Part shown: positions 23,544 through 32,870 of the stretch, piece after piece
Layout of the letters: each line of letters begins with the position of its first letter
Numbering within the stretch: the first letter of the stretch is position 1
Assembly (NCBI RefSeq): GCF_002206635.1
Contig: NZ_NGUO01000010.1
Location: 62,001-126,000 of the forward strand
Source of the DNA: Polynucleobacter aenigmaticus
GTDB taxonomy: Bacteria > Pseudomonadota > Gammaproteobacteria > Burkholderiales > Burkholderiaceae
Length of the DNA stretch: 64,000 nt
Direction of reading: 5' to 3'
Program-made: the position numbers and the translations under genes
Notes under the pieces: generated by a model
What the model saw: the letters and a program-made list of their open reading frames with translations, nothing else
Database searches by the model: none
Told to the model about the DNA's origin: nothing

Positions 23544-24302
23544 TTATTTATCTGATGCCTGCAAAATAGCGTGCATTAACTCCCAGTCCGCTGGATGCGT
23601 AACTTTGAAGTTGCGAGTCGCGCCTTCTATTAATAATGGACTTGCGCCAGCAAGCTCCATGGCACTGGCTTCATCTGTAATATCAGCCTCCAAGCGGATA
23701 CCCTCTTCGATCGCATCATGCAGACGCCTTAAGCCAAACATTTGAGGGGTTTGAGCCTGCCAGAGATGTTCACGGGGAATTGTTTTCATTGCTCGCGTTG
23801 GGTTGCCGGCTATAGCGGAATTGGCATCAGCCATTTTGAGGGTGTCTGCTAAAGGCATTGCCAATAAACCGCCCTCACCTAATTGAGAGACCAATGCAAT
23901 CAGTTTTTGAATCAATGCCGGAGAGATACCAGGGCGGGCAGCATCATGAACCAACACCCAATCATTTTCAGGAATACCCGCTTTGAGCATGGCAGACAAG
24001 GTATTTCTGACGGTTTCTTGACGGGTAGCCCCCCCACTCGGAAGAAATCGGACGGAGGATGAATTTCCAGAAAGACTCTTCAAGATGGGATTATGAATAA
24101 AACTAGGGCTCACACCCACCCATATGGAGGCAATCTCCGGGGTATCGTGAAAGGCCTTGAGGGCATAAGCCAGCATCGGTTGTCCCGCGAGCTCCTGAAA
24201 CTGCTTTGGCAAAACGCCACCAAGTCTAGATCCTGTCCCAGCCGTAGGCAGCAAGGCATGACATTGAGGCAAAGGTAATGAGGATTGGATTCCAGAAGGC
24301 AT
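23544..24302 (-). CDS. ispD: 2-C-methyl-D-erythritol 4-phosphate cytidylyltransferase
   Basis: Third enzyme of the MEP pathway: joins MEP with CTP to form CDP-ME. The N-terminal nucleotide-binding signature is ALLPTAGTGSRLGG with the lysine in LPKQF, and DWVLVHDAARP is the conserved metal-site segment. An upstream in-frame ATG at 24365 would make the gene overlap the mfd coding region; I start at 24302 (252 residues), which matches the family N terminus and leaves 23 bp to the divergent mfd ATG. It shares this tiny intergenic space with mfd, so the promoters must overlap. Confidence 0.93.
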   Translation of the reverse strand: MPSGIQSSLPLPQCHALLPTAGTGSRLGGVLPKQFQELAGQPMLAYALKAFHDTPEIASIWVGVSPSFIHNPILKSLSGNSSSVRFLPSGGATRQETVRNTLSAMLKAGIPENDWVLVHDAARPGISPALIQKLIALVSQLGEGGLLAMPLADTLKMADANSAIAGNPTRAMKTIPREHLWQAQTPQMFGLRRLHDAIEEGIRLEADITDEASAMELAGASPLLIEGATRNFKVTHPADWELMHAILQASDK

Positions 24303-24311
24303 ACCTGATTC

Positions 24312-24317
24312 TATAAT
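24312..24317 (+). promoter_or_regulatory. Perfect -10 box (TATAAT) eight bases before mfd
   Basis: TATAAT at 24312-24317 is followed by eight bases and then the mfd ATG, so a transcript starting at the usual distance would begin at or next to the start codon. The region between the ispD and mfd starts is only 23 bp. No good -35 hexamer lies 16-18 bp upstream. The site is seen; its use is inferred. Confidence 0.45.
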
Positions 24318-24325
24318 GAGCCTAG

Positions 24326-27300
24326 ATGTCTGATGTATTAAAACTCGCAACCCCCATACCCGCACCGCGGGCTGGGCAGCGCTTTACCTTTTCAGGCCTG
24401 GTTGGCTCTGCAGATGCCGCATTAATTGCCCAATCTGCACTTCGTTATAGAACTGAATTCTCGGTCATGGTCATTTTCTGTGCTCAGGCACAGGAAGCGC
24501 AGCGCCTCCTAGAGGAAATCCCCGCTTTTGCACCGCAACTCAAAACGCGCTTATTACCCGATTGGGAAATTCTGCCGTATGACCATTTTTCTCCGCACCA
24601 AGATTTAGTCTCGGAGCGCTTAGCAACACTGTATGAGTTGCTAAACGGTAGTTGCGATATTGTCCTGGTGCCAATCACCACCGCACTACAAAGACTGGGT
24701 CCACCCAACTTTTTATCGGGACACACTTTTTTCTTTAGGCAAGGTGACAAGCTCAATGAGGCAGCGCTAAAGCTACAGTTACAGCAGGCTGGCTACGATC
24801 CTGTGAGCGCGGTGATGCGCCCTGGTGAATACAGTATTCGCGGCGGTTTAATTGATTTTTTCCCGATGGGCTCAAGCCTACCTTATCGTCTCGATCTTTT
24901 TGGGGACGAGATTGAACAAATTAGAGCATTTGATCCAGATACCCAGCGCAGCCTCTACCCAGTTAAAGAAGTGCGACTTTTGCCTGGGCATGAATTCCCA
25001 TTTGATGACGCCTCACGCACTGCTTTCCGCGGACGCTGGCGCGAAGTGTTTGAAGGTGATCCAACTCGTTGCTCCATTTACAAGGATGCCAACTTAGGCA
25101 TTCCTAGCGCTGGCATTGAATCTTACTTGCCACTCTTCTTTGAAGAGACTGCTACCGTCTTTGACTACTTCCCTCGCTCGGGCGATCCCGTCTGGGTTGT
25201 GAGTACTGGGGATATTGAAGAATCCATCAAGGGCTTTTGGAAAGACACACTTTCAAGATATGAATTTTTAAAGCATGACCTAGACCGACCTATTCTTCCG
25301 CCGCCTGCATTATTTCTTGATGTTGATCAATTCTTTACTGCAGCCAAACCCAATGCGCGATTGGCGCTGGAGAAGGAGGCAAAAGAGGCGCCACAATTTT
25401 TAGCGGTTCCCGATCTAGCGGTCCATCGTCGTGATGCGGACCCCATCAATCAATTGCGTGCATTAGTTTCACAAGAAAAAGTACGGATACTAATTTGTAG
25501 TGACAGCAATGGACGTAAAGAATCTATTCGCCAGCTCTTTGAAGAAAGTAATTCGGTTGCCAGTCAGAGTGGTAAGCCACTCTATCAATTAAAGCCTGAA
25601 GGCTTTGAGGGCGTTGCTGATTTTATTAAGAGTGATGCTCTATTTGGTCTTGTTACTGCCCAGCTCTTCAATGGGTTTACTTGGCCGTCTGAAAACCTGA
25701 TTGTTGTAACCGAAGCTGAACTCTTTACCACTACGGCACGTCAACGACGAAAAGGTAAAGAGAGTGAGAGCGCCGATCCGGACATGCTCTTCAAAGACTT
25801 ATCTGAACTCAAAATTGGTGATCCAGTCGTACATTCAGACCACGGTATTGGACGCTACCAAGGTTTAGTACTGCTGAATTTAGCGCCGCCTAAGGAGGAG
25901 CCTATTTTTGAAGAGTTCTTGCATTTGGTTTACGCGAAAGATGCCACGCTTTACGTACCAGTACAACAATTACAAATGGTCACGCGCTATGCGGGCTCAG
26001 ATCCCGACTCCGCTCCATTGCATCAGCTGGGCTCTGGCCAGTGGGATAAAGCGAGACGTAAAGCTGCACAACAAATTCGAGATACTGCTGCTGAACTCTT
26101 AAGTCTGTATGCCGCAAGAGCCATTCGCAAAGGCCATGCCTTTGAATTCTCGGCTCATGATTACGCTGCATTTGCAGAAAGCTTTGGCTTTGAAGAAACA
26201 CCAGATCAAGCCAATGCGATTACTGCCGTGATTGGTGATATGACTAGCGGTACACCAATGGATCGCCTAGTTTGCGGTGATGTGGGCTTTGGTAAGACTG
26301 AGGTTGCCCTGCGCGCCAGTTTTGTGGCTGTGATGGGTGGCAAACAAGTGGCTATTTTGGCCCCGACTACCCTTCTCGCCGAACAACATGTGGCAACCTG
26401 GAAAGATCGCTTTGCTGATTGGCCTGTTCGGATTGTTGAGCTCTCTCGTTTTAGAACCACTAAAGAAATTAATGCTGCTCTCGAGGCGATATCCAAAGGC
26501 GAGGCTGACATCATCATTGGAACGCACAAGCTTTTATCCAAAGAAACCCAGTTCGCTAACTTAGGTTTGGTGATCGTAGACGAAGAGCATCGCTTTGGTG
26601 TGCGCCAAAAGGATGCGCTCAAAGCATTGCGTGCTGAAGTAGATATTTTGACTTTAACTGCGACGCCTATTCCTAGAACCTTAGGCATGGCAATGGAAGG
26701 GTTGCGCGAATTTTCCATCATCGCGACGGCACCTCAAAAGCGCTTAGCTATTAAAACCTTCGTAAGACGTGAAGGTGATGGCGTCATTCGTGAAGCCGTA
26801 TTACGCGAAATTAAGCGCGGAGGCCAAGTCTATTTTTTGCATAACGAAGTAGAAACTATTCAGAACCGTAAACATGCATTACAAGAACTCATTCCAGAAG
26901 CTAGCATTAGCGTCGCTCATGGCCAAATGCATGAGCGTGAACTGGAATCGGTCATGCGTGAGTTCGTGACGCAGCGAACTAATATTTTGTTATGTACTAC
27001 CATTATTGAGACTGGTATTGACGTACCAACAGCCAACACTATCATCATGCATCGTGCTGATAAGTTTGGTTTGGCACAGCTACACCAATTGCGCGGTCGT
27101 GTTGGTCGCTCGCATCATCAGGCCTATGCCTACTTATTGGTACCGGATCCAGAGGCACTAAGTAAACAAGCGCAATTGCGTTTAAATGCGATTCAGGCGA
27201 TGGAAGAATTGGGTTCTGGTTTCTATTTGGCTATGCATGATCTAGAGATTCGTGGTGCTGGCGAAGTATTGGGTGATAAGCAGTCTGGTGAGATTCATGA

Positions 27301-27868
27301 AATTGGTTTTCAGCTTTACACCGAGATGCTGAATCGCGCCGTTAAATCTTTGCGTAGTGGAAAAGAGCCGGATCTTCTTTCGCCTTTACAGGCAACTACC
27401 GATGTCAACCTTGGTGTACCAGCCCTTTTCCCTAGCGATTATTGCCCCGACGTTCACGAGCGACTCTCCATGTATAAGCGCTTTGCGGGCACAAATGACT
27501 TCTCAGAATTAATGGGCTTGCGCGAGGAATTGGTAGATCGCTATGGTGACTTGCCTGACCAAGCAAAATCACTTTATGAAACACACCGCTTACGCTTGGA
27601 GATGGCTGGCTTTGGTATTAAAAAGATTGATGCGACCCCAGCATCCATTCAAATTCAGTTCATCCCCAATCCGCCGATTGACCCGATGAAGATCATTCAA
27701 CTAATTCAGTCATCAAAATACATCCAACTGAATGGCCAAGATAAATTAAAGATTCTCCCCCAAAAGGAGAAAGATTTTGAGAAACTAGAACAACGCCTAG
27801 ACCATATCCGAAAGATACTCAGAAGCCTCAATGAATCTGCCATGCTCAATACTGTTCAAGCTAATTAA
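24326..27868 (+). CDS. mfd: Transcription-repair coupling factor Mfd
   Basis: DNA translocase that displaces stalled RNA polymerase and recruits UvrA for nucleotide excision repair. The 1180-residue protein shows the N-terminal UvrB-like part (about 10-350), an RNA-polymerase-interaction domain with the conserved HSDHGIGRYQGL start (about 508), the RecG-like helicase core with Walker A GDVGFGKTEVA (about 650) and DEEHRFG, helicase motifs LTATPIPRTL and HQLRGRVGRS, and a C-terminal regulatory domain. No Shine-Dalgarno precedes the ATG and a TATAAT sits eight bases upstream, so the mRNA may be leaderless. serB follows 20 bp downstream. Confidence 0.97.
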   Translation: MSDVLKLATPIPAPRAGQRFTFSGLVGSADAALIAQSALRYRTEFSVMVIFCAQAQEAQRLLEEIPAFAPQLKTRLLPDWEILPYDHFSPHQDLVSERLATLYELLNGSCDIVLVPITTALQRLGPPNFLSGHTFFFRQGDKLNEAALKLQLQQAGYDPVSAVMRPGEYSIRGGLIDFFPMGSSLPYRLDLFGDEIEQIRAFDPDTQRSLYPVKEVRLLPGHEFPFDDASRTAFRGRWREVFEGDPTRCSIYKDANLGIPSAGIESYLPLFFEETATVFDYFPRSGDPVWVVSTGDIEESIKGFWKDTLSRYEFLKHDLDRPILPPPALFLDVDQFFTAAKPNARLALEKEAKEAPQFLAVPDLAVHRRDADPINQLRALVSQEKVRILICSDSNGRKESIRQLFEESNSVASQSGKPLYQLKPEGFEGVADFIKSDALFGLVTAQLFNGFTWPSENLIVVTEAELFTTTARQRRKGKESESADPDMLFKDLSELKIGDPVVHSDHGIGRYQGLVLLNLAPPKEEPIFEEFLHLVYAKDATLYVPVQQLQMVTRYAGSDPDSAPLHQLGSGQWDKARRKAAQQIRDTAAELLSLYAARAIRKGHAFEFSAHDYAAFAESFGFEETPDQANAITAVIGDMTSGTPMDRLVCGDVGFGKTEVALRASFVAVMGGKQVAILAPTTLLAEQHVATWKDRFADWPVRIVELSRFRTTKEINAALEAISKGEADIIIGTHKLLSKETQFANLGLVIVDEEHRFGVRQKDALKALRAEVDILTLTATPIPRTLGMAMEGLREFSIIATAPQKRLAIKTFVRREGDGVIREAVLREIKRGGQVYFLHNEVETIQNRKHALQELIPEASISVAHGQMHERELESVMREFVTQRTNILLCTTIIETGIDVPTANTIIMHRADKFGLAQLHQLRGRVGRSHHQAYAYLLVPDPEALSKQAQLRLNAIQAMEELGSGFYLAMHDLEIRGAGEVLGDKQSGEIHEIGFQLYTEMLNRAVKSLRSGKEPDLLSPLQATTDVNLGVPALFPSDYCPDVHERLSMYKRFAGTNDFSELMGLREELVDRYGDLPDQAKSLYETHRLRLEMAGFGIKKIDATPASIQIQFIPNPPIDPMKIIQLIQSSKYIQLNGQDKLKILPQKEKDFEKLEQRLDHIRKILRSLNESAMLNTVQAN

Positions 27869-27888
27869 TTCGCTATTACCTACCGCCT

Positions 27889-28779
27889 ATGTCTAGCCAC
27901 CTTACTCTTGTAGCCCTCGCAAACACGCCAATTTCCGCAGAATTAAATACTGCATTCATTGAGCATGCAAAAGTCCTGGGAATTGAACTTGCCAAGATTG
28001 ACAGGGAATACTCACCTTCAAAATATTTCACTACTCGCTGGACCAGTAAGCAGGTCTTGATGCCTGAGGCTCGGGTAGCGATGCGCGATATTGCCGCATC
28101 TCACAATTCTGATTTAGCTTTTTTATCCCCAGGATTTAAGCCAAGCGAAGTTAAAGTCCTAGCAATGGATATGGACTCTACCCTAATCAATATTGAATGC
28201 ATTGATGAGATTGCAGACTTCACGGGTAAAAAGGCGGCTGTTTCTGAAATTACAGAAGCTACCATGCGTGGTGAGATTAAAGACTTTAAAGAAAGCTTGC
28301 GTAGACGAGTAGCCCTCTTAGCTGGCGTCTCGGCTGATGTACTAGAGTCTGTGTATAAAGAGCGTTTGCGCCCTAATCCTGGTGCATCTGAATTGCTTGT
28401 TGGTGCCAATGACGGCGGACTTTATACCCTGCTCGTTTCTGGTGGCTTCACTTTCTTCACCGAGAAACTGCAACAAGAGCTGGGGTTTAAGCAAACCCAA
28501 GCGAATACCCTAGAAATTATTGATGGCAAACTTACCGGTAGAGTTGTTGGAGAAATCGTTGATGGTGCCGCCAAGGCATCTTATCTTGACGGCGCTTGCA
28601 CCCTCATGAATTGCCATAAAAAGAACTCCATCACTATGGGTGATGGATCAAATGACTTGCCAATGATGCATGGCTCGGGCATTAGCATTGCTTATCGCGC
28701 AAAGCCCATCGTCAAAGAAAAAGCTGACGCGGCTTTTGACCGAGTCGGCTTGGATGCTGCTTTACTGCTCATTGCCTGA
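27889..28779 (+). CDS. serB: Phosphoserine phosphatase
   Basis: Last step of serine synthesis: hydrolyses O-phosphoserine. HAD-superfamily catalytic motif I is DMDSTLI (about 95-101), motif II is the Ser in LVSGGFTFF, and motifs III/IV are the Lys before ASYL and GDGSNDLPM. The N-terminal part (about 1-85) is the ACT-like/SerB_N region, so at 296 residues it is the longer proteobacterial form. It follows mfd by 20 bp on the same strand. The coding end overlaps one arm of a long inverted repeat shared with the convergent thiolase gene. Confidence 0.95.
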   Translation: MSSHLTLVALANTPISAELNTAFIEHAKVLGIELAKIDREYSPSKYFTTRWTSKQVLMPEARVAMRDIAASHNSDLAFLSPGFKPSEVKVLAMDMDSTLINIECIDEIADFTGKKAAVSEITEATMRGEIKDFKESLRRRVALLAGVSADVLESVYKERLRPNPGASELLVGANDGGLYTLLVSGGFTFFTEKLQQELGFKQTQANTLEIIDGKLTGRVVGEIVDGAAKASYLDGACTLMNCHKKNSITMGDGSNDLPMMHGSGISIAYRAKPIVKEKADAAFDRVGLDAALLLIA

Positions 28780-28799
28780 TTGACAAGCTGAGCAGTAAA
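28761..28799. repeat. Inverted repeat at the serB/thiolase convergent junction
   Basis: TTTACTGCTCA (28761-28771) and TGAGCAGTAAA (28789-28799) are perfect 11-base arms around a 17-base spacer that contains the serB stop. The thiolase gene ends 11 bp further on. A transcript from either side could fold here, but no U-tract follows, so it is a weak terminator candidate or a 3'-end stabiliser rather than a standard intrinsic terminator. Confidence 0.6.
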
Positions 28800-28809
28800 C
28801 GAGCGCCTC

Positions 28810-29994
28810 TTAGAGACGTTCGAAAATCGTAGCAATACCTTGTCCACCACCAATACACATTGTGACCAAGGCATATTTACCTTGAACACGATGTAGCTCA
28901 TGAATAGCCTTAGTCGCAATCGCCGCACCGGAGCAACCGATTGGGTGACCCAATGCAATAGCACCGCCATTAACGTTAGTCTTGGCTGGATCGAGGCCTA
29001 AGCCTTTAGTTACAGCTAATGCTTGAGCGGCAAATGCTTCGTTAGACTCAATCACATCGATTTGATCTAATTTCAGACCAGCACGCTCTAGAGCGATCTT
29101 CGTTGCTGGAATTGGGCCTTCACCCATGATGTGGTTCGGTACCCCAGCAATAGCGTAAGACACTAAACGGGCGATTGGCTTGTGACCAGCCTTCTTAGCC
29201 GCTTCGGCTTCAGCCAAAACAAAGAACGCTGCACCGTCATTAATACCAGATGCATTGCCTGCAGTCACGCTACCACCTTCTTTTTTGAAGACTGCTTTCA
29301 TCTTCGCCAAAGTTTCCATGGTGGTTTCAGGCTTGCAATGTTCATCCGTATCAAACACTACATCACCCTTACGAGTTTTAATAGTAATTGGAACGATTTG
29401 GGATTTGAAGCGACCCTCTTTGATTGCATGTGCTGCGCGACGATGGGACTCAACCGCAAGAGCATCTTGCTCTTCACGTGTGAACTTCCATTTTTCCACT
29501 AAGTTTTCTGCAGTAACGCCCATATGACCAACGCCAAATGGATCGGTCAACACAGAAACCATCAAGTCAAGCATTTTGGTATCGCCCATGCGAGCACCAC
29601 TGCGCATTGCTGGTGAGCCATACATGCCCCGAGACATGACTTCTACACCACCACCAATACCGTAATCGCAGTCACCCAACATAATGGCTTGAGATGTTGT
29701 AACAATTGCCTGTAAACCAGAGCTACATAAGCGGTTTAATGCCATTGCTACAGATTCCATTGGCAGACCAGCCTGAATCGAGGCTACTCGAGCAACATAG
29801 GCATAACGGTTATCTGTAGGAATCGTATTGCCAACAGTAATGTAATTAATTAATGAAGGATCCACTCCAGAGCGCGCAACCGCTTCCTTCATCACAATAC
29901 CGCCGAGCTCACACGGCTCAAGGCTGCTGAGTGATCCATTGAATGTACCAATTGCAGAACGTACAGCACTTAATACGACGACATCACGACTCAT
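28810..29994 (-). CDS. bktB: Acetyl-CoA C-acetyltransferase / beta-ketothiolase
   Basis: Biosynthetic thiolase that condenses acetyl-CoA with acetyl- or propionyl-CoA to feed PHA synthesis, or cleaves 3-ketoacyl-CoA. The 394-residue protein has the acylated nucleophile C90 in NRLCSSG, the catalytic His in GHPIGCSG and the second Cys in CIGGGQG. The sequence resembles the Ralstonia BktB-type thiolase more than PhaA in my memory; the symbol is tentative. It lies 79 bp downstream of rimO and on the same strand as phaCBR, so it completes the pathway acetyl-CoA to polymer. Confidence 0.85.
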   Translation of the reverse strand: MSRDVVVLSAVRSAIGTFNGSLSSLEPCELGGIVMKEAVARSGVDPSLINYITVGNTIPTDNRYAYVARVASIQAGLPMESVAMALNRLCSSGLQAIVTTSQAIMLGDCDYGIGGGVEVMSRGMYGSPAMRSGARMGDTKMLDLMVSVLTDPFGVGHMGVTAENLVEKWKFTREEQDALAVESHRRAAHAIKEGRFKSQIVPITIKTRKGDVVFDTDEHCKPETTMETLAKMKAVFKKEGGSVTAGNASGINDGAAFFVLAEAEAAKKAGHKPIARLVSYAIAGVPNHIMGEGPIPATKIALERAGLKLDQIDVIESNEAFAAQALAVTKGLGLDPAKTNVNGGAIALGHPIGCSGAAIATKAIHELHRVQGKYALVTMCIGGGQGIATIFERL

Positions 29995-30073
29995 AACAAT
30001 CCCCTTAGCTGTGCCTTTTGAGGCAAATTAATGGCCCTAACTTCAGACCCAAACTCTATTTTTATTCCAATAG

Positions 30074-31432
30074 TCAAGTTTCGGCTATTAGGTCATGCCC
30101 TTGGGAGCTGATCACCGTCACTTTGATGATTTCACCAGCACGGTATCTCTTCGAGGGCTTACTTGGGGGTAAAACCCTCACCAAACCATCAATTTCAGGG
30201 GCATCCCCAGTAGTTCTACCAATTCCACCAGAATCATCGACTCGGTCAATTAGCACTTGAATACGTTTGCCTATTTTTTTAGCAAGTCGCTTGATCGAGA
30301 TGTCTTCTGCCTTGGCCATGAATCGAGCGCGACGATCCTCACGAATCGCATCTGGAACCGGGTTATCCAATGCATTTGCAGTTGCGCCATCTACTGGTGA
30401 ATAGGCGAAACAGCCAGCGCGATCAATTTGAGCTTCATCAAGAAAATCCAAGAGATATTGAAACTCTTCCTCAGTCTCACCAGGAAAACCAGCAATAAAT
30501 GTACTGCGAATCACCAAGTCTGGGCATGCTTCACGCCATGCCTGAATGCGCTCTAGATTCTTCTCGCCGCTAGCTGGACGCTTCATGCGCTTAAGCACAT
30601 CGGGATGTGCATGCTGCAAGGGAATATCTAGATAAGGCAATACACCAAAGCCATGATCCGAAAACTCTGCCATCAATGGCAAGATGTCGTCAACATGTGG
30701 GTAGGGATAAACATAATGGAGGCGCACCCATGCTTGATGCTCTCTTGCAATTTGATTTAGTGCATTGACCAAATCAAACATGCGAGTCTTGACGGGTTTG
30801 CCATCCCAGAAGCCCGTACGATATTGAATATCGACACCATAGGCGCTGGTGTCTTGTGAGACAACCAGTAGCTCTTTGACACCGGATTCAAATAATCGCT
30901 TGGCCTCTAGCAGCACTTCACCAATTGGTCGCGATACTAAATCGCCACGCAAACTTGGGATGATGCAAAAAGTGCAGCGATGATTGCAGCCTTCGGATAT
31001 CTTGAGATAGGCATAGTGCTTAGGCGTTAGCTTCACACCAATCGGCGGCAGTAAATCCATAAAGGGATCATGCGGCTTGGGCAGATGCAGATGTATTGCT
31101 TGCATCACCTCTTCAGTAGCATGCGGGCCAGTCACAGCAAGGACTTTGGGGTGAATGCTCTGAATGAGATCGCTACCATCAGCGTTTTTACGAGCACCAA
31201 GACACCCGGTGACAATGACCCTACCGTTCTCTGAGAGTGCCTCACCAATCGCCGCTAGACTCTCCTCAACTGCAGAATCAATAAATCCACAAGTGTTAAC
31301 CACCACGAGGTCTGCGCCAGAGTAATCCTTAGACGTCTCATAACCTTCGGCACTTAACTGCGTCAGAATCAACTCGGAATCTACCAATGCCTTGGGGCAG
31401 CCCAAGGAAACAAAACCTACTTTTCCAGCCAC
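30074..31432 (-). CDS. rimO: Ribosomal protein S12 methylthiotransferase RimO
   Basis: Radical-SAM enzyme that methylthiolates a conserved aspartate of ribosomal protein S12. The 452-residue protein has the N-terminal UPF0004 domain ([12 protein letters not shown], with further cysteines binding an auxiliary cluster), the radical-SAM CxxxCxxC in CNHRCTFC (about 150-157) and a C-terminal TRAM domain (about 385-450). The S12-type N terminus separates it from the tRNA enzyme MiaB. It starts two bases after the phaR stop, so it appears translationally linked to the PHA regulator, an unrelated function. Confidence 0.96.
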   Translation of the reverse strand: MAGKVGFVSLGCPKALVDSELILTQLSAEGYETSKDYSGADLVVVNTCGFIDSAVEESLAAIGEALSENGRVIVTGCLGARKNADGSDLIQSIHPKVLAVTGPHATEEVMQAIHLHLPKPHDPFMDLLPPIGVKLTPKHYAYLKISEGCNHRCTFCIIPSLRGDLVSRPIGEVLLEAKRLFESGVKELLVVSQDTSAYGVDIQYRTGFWDGKPVKTRMFDLVNALNQIAREHQAWVRLHYVYPYPHVDDILPLMAEFSDHGFGVLPYLDIPLQHAHPDVLKRMKRPASGEKNLERIQAWREACPDLVIRSTFIAGFPGETEEEFQYLLDFLDEAQIDRAGCFAYSPVDGATANALDNPVPDAIREDRRARFMAKAEDISIKRLAKKIGKRIQVLIDRVDDSGGIGRTTGDAPEIDGLVRVLPPSKPSKRYRAGEIIKVTVISSQGHDLIAET

Positions 31433-31434
31433 AA

Positions 31435-31995
31435 CTATTCTTTTTCTGTTTTATTGGCTTGCGCCGGAAATGGGAAGCCGCTAAATATGGTTGGTGATTT
31501 CTGCATTTGCTCTTGCATCTTCACGAACAAATCTTTGCTCTGCTCCATGTAGTTGGACGTCAAACCCTGCATCAACGGATTTTGAAGATTAAGCATTTTG
31601 GCCCATGACTCTGGGGTGCTACCAGCACCTAAATCTTGGGTTTGATCGCCAAGTTTATTATGGATATCAACAAAAGACTGCATGGTCTTTTCTAAATAAC
31701 TACCCATCAGTCCCTGCATTGAATTGCCGTAGAAGCGAATAATCTGAGAAAGCATTTGGGTAGAAAATACTGGTGCTCCACCAGCCTCCTCTTCCAAAAT
31801 AATCTGCAGCAAAATATTGCGAGTCAGGTCGTCTTCAGTTTTTGCATCAACGACACTAAATGTATCGCCAGCCATCACTAAATTTTTGATATCAACCAGC
31901 GTGACATAAGCGCTAGTTTGCGTGTCATATAAACGACGATTGGGGTACTTCTTGATTAAACGGCTATCGCCGGCTTTTTTAGAACGTGTGGCCAT
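31435..31995 (-). CDS. phaR: Polyhydroxyalkanoate synthesis repressor PhaR
   Basis: DNA-binding regulator that senses PHA polymer and represses phasin and PHA genes. The N-terminal PHB/PHA accumulation DNA-binding domain carries the family signature [12 protein letters not shown] and SAYVTLVDI (about 15-40), and one or two PHB_acc regions follow (about 60-140). I place the start at the ATG at 31995 (186 residues), with AGGA eight bases upstream, rather than the ATG nine codons earlier. A TGC-rich stretch just upstream (about 32003-32020) could be an autoregulatory PhaR site; this is inference. It lies downstream of phaB with a 113-bp gap. Confidence 0.93.
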   Translation of the reverse strand: MATRSKKAGDSRLIKKYPNRRLYDTQTSAYVTLVDIKNLVMAGDTFSVVDAKTEDDLTRNILLQIILEEEAGGAPVFSTQMLSQIIRFYGNSMQGLMGSYLEKTMQSFVDIHNKLGDQTQDLGAGSTPESWAKMLNLQNPLMQGLTSNYMEQSKDLFVKMQEQMQKSPTIFSGFPFPAQANKTEKE

Positions 31996-32108
31996 GTTTT
32001 TTCCTAATTCTTGGCACTGCAATGCAACATCGACATAGTTTATCCCTAGTTTGACCTAAAGGTAAATATGCCGATGAGTGCACAACAAAAAAACATTCTT
32101 CAGACGTT

Positions 32109-32849
32109 TTAGCCTGTATGCAAGCCGCCATTCAAGGAAAAGTCAGCTCCAGTGGCATAACCGCCATCTTCAGAGGCAATCCAGCAGCAAATTGAGGCAA
32201 TTTCTTCTGGGGTGCCAAGACGCTTGACTGGAATGCCAGACACAATCTTCTCGAGGACATCCTCACGAATAGACTTAACCATGTCAGTACCAATATAACC
32301 AGGAGATACGGTGTTCACCGTAACCCCCTTAGAGGCCAATTCCTGTGACAAGGCCATCGTAAAGCCGTGTAAGCCGGCTTTAGCTGTTGAGTAGTTAGAT
32401 TGACCAAATTGGCCTTTTTGACCGTTTACTGAGGAAATATTGATAATACGACCCCAACCGTTATCGGCCATTCCGTCAACCACCTGCTTAGTCACGTTAA
32501 ATAGTGAATTGAGATTGGTATCAATCACAGATTTCCAGGCATCAGGCGTCATCTTGCGAAATACGCTGTCTTTGGTGATACCCGCATTGTTGACAAGCAC
32601 ATCAACGCGCCCCACTTCAGCCTTCACCTTTTCGAATGCAACAACGGTACTTTCCCAGTCTGATACATTGCCTTCAGAAGCAATGAAGTCGTAACCCAAA
32701 GCTTTTTGCTCGCCAATCCAGCGATCTTTACGTGGAGAATTTGGGCCGCAACCAGCAATGACCTTGAATCCATCCTTGGCGAGACGCTGACAAATAGCGG
32801 TACCAATTCCACCCATACCACCAGTTACATATGCAATCTTTTGAGACAT
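32109..32849 (-). CDS. phaB: NADPH-dependent acetoacetyl-CoA reductase
   Basis: Short-chain dehydrogenase that reduces acetoacetyl-CoA to (R)-3-hydroxybutyryl-CoA, the PHA monomer. The 246-residue protein shows the cofactor motif TGGMGGIG (about 10-17), NNAGIT, the catalytic Ser in INISSVNGQ and the YSTAK Tyr-Lys pair (about 153-157). It resembles PhaB closely and lies 21 bp downstream of phaC. FabG-type reductases are the alternative, but the context decides. Confidence 0.96.
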   Translation of the reverse strand: MSQKIAYVTGGMGGIGTAICQRLAKDGFKVIAGCGPNSPRKDRWIGEQKALGYDFIASEGNVSDWESTVVAFEKVKAEVGRVDVLVNNAGITKDSVFRKMTPDAWKSVIDTNLNSLFNVTKQVVDGMADNGWGRIINISSVNGQKGQFGQSNYSTAKAGLHGFTMALSQELASKGVTVNTVSPGYIGTDMVKSIREDVLEKIVSGIPVKRLGTPEEIASICCWIASEDGGYATGADFSLNGGLHTG

Positions 32850-32870
32850 GTAGTTCCCCTTATGAAAATA

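Noticed and set aside
26206..26721. 171-codon open frame on the minus strand within mfd
   Set aside because: Antisense to the conserved helicase core of mfd, with no recognisable domain and no ribosome site; a reading-frame shadow.
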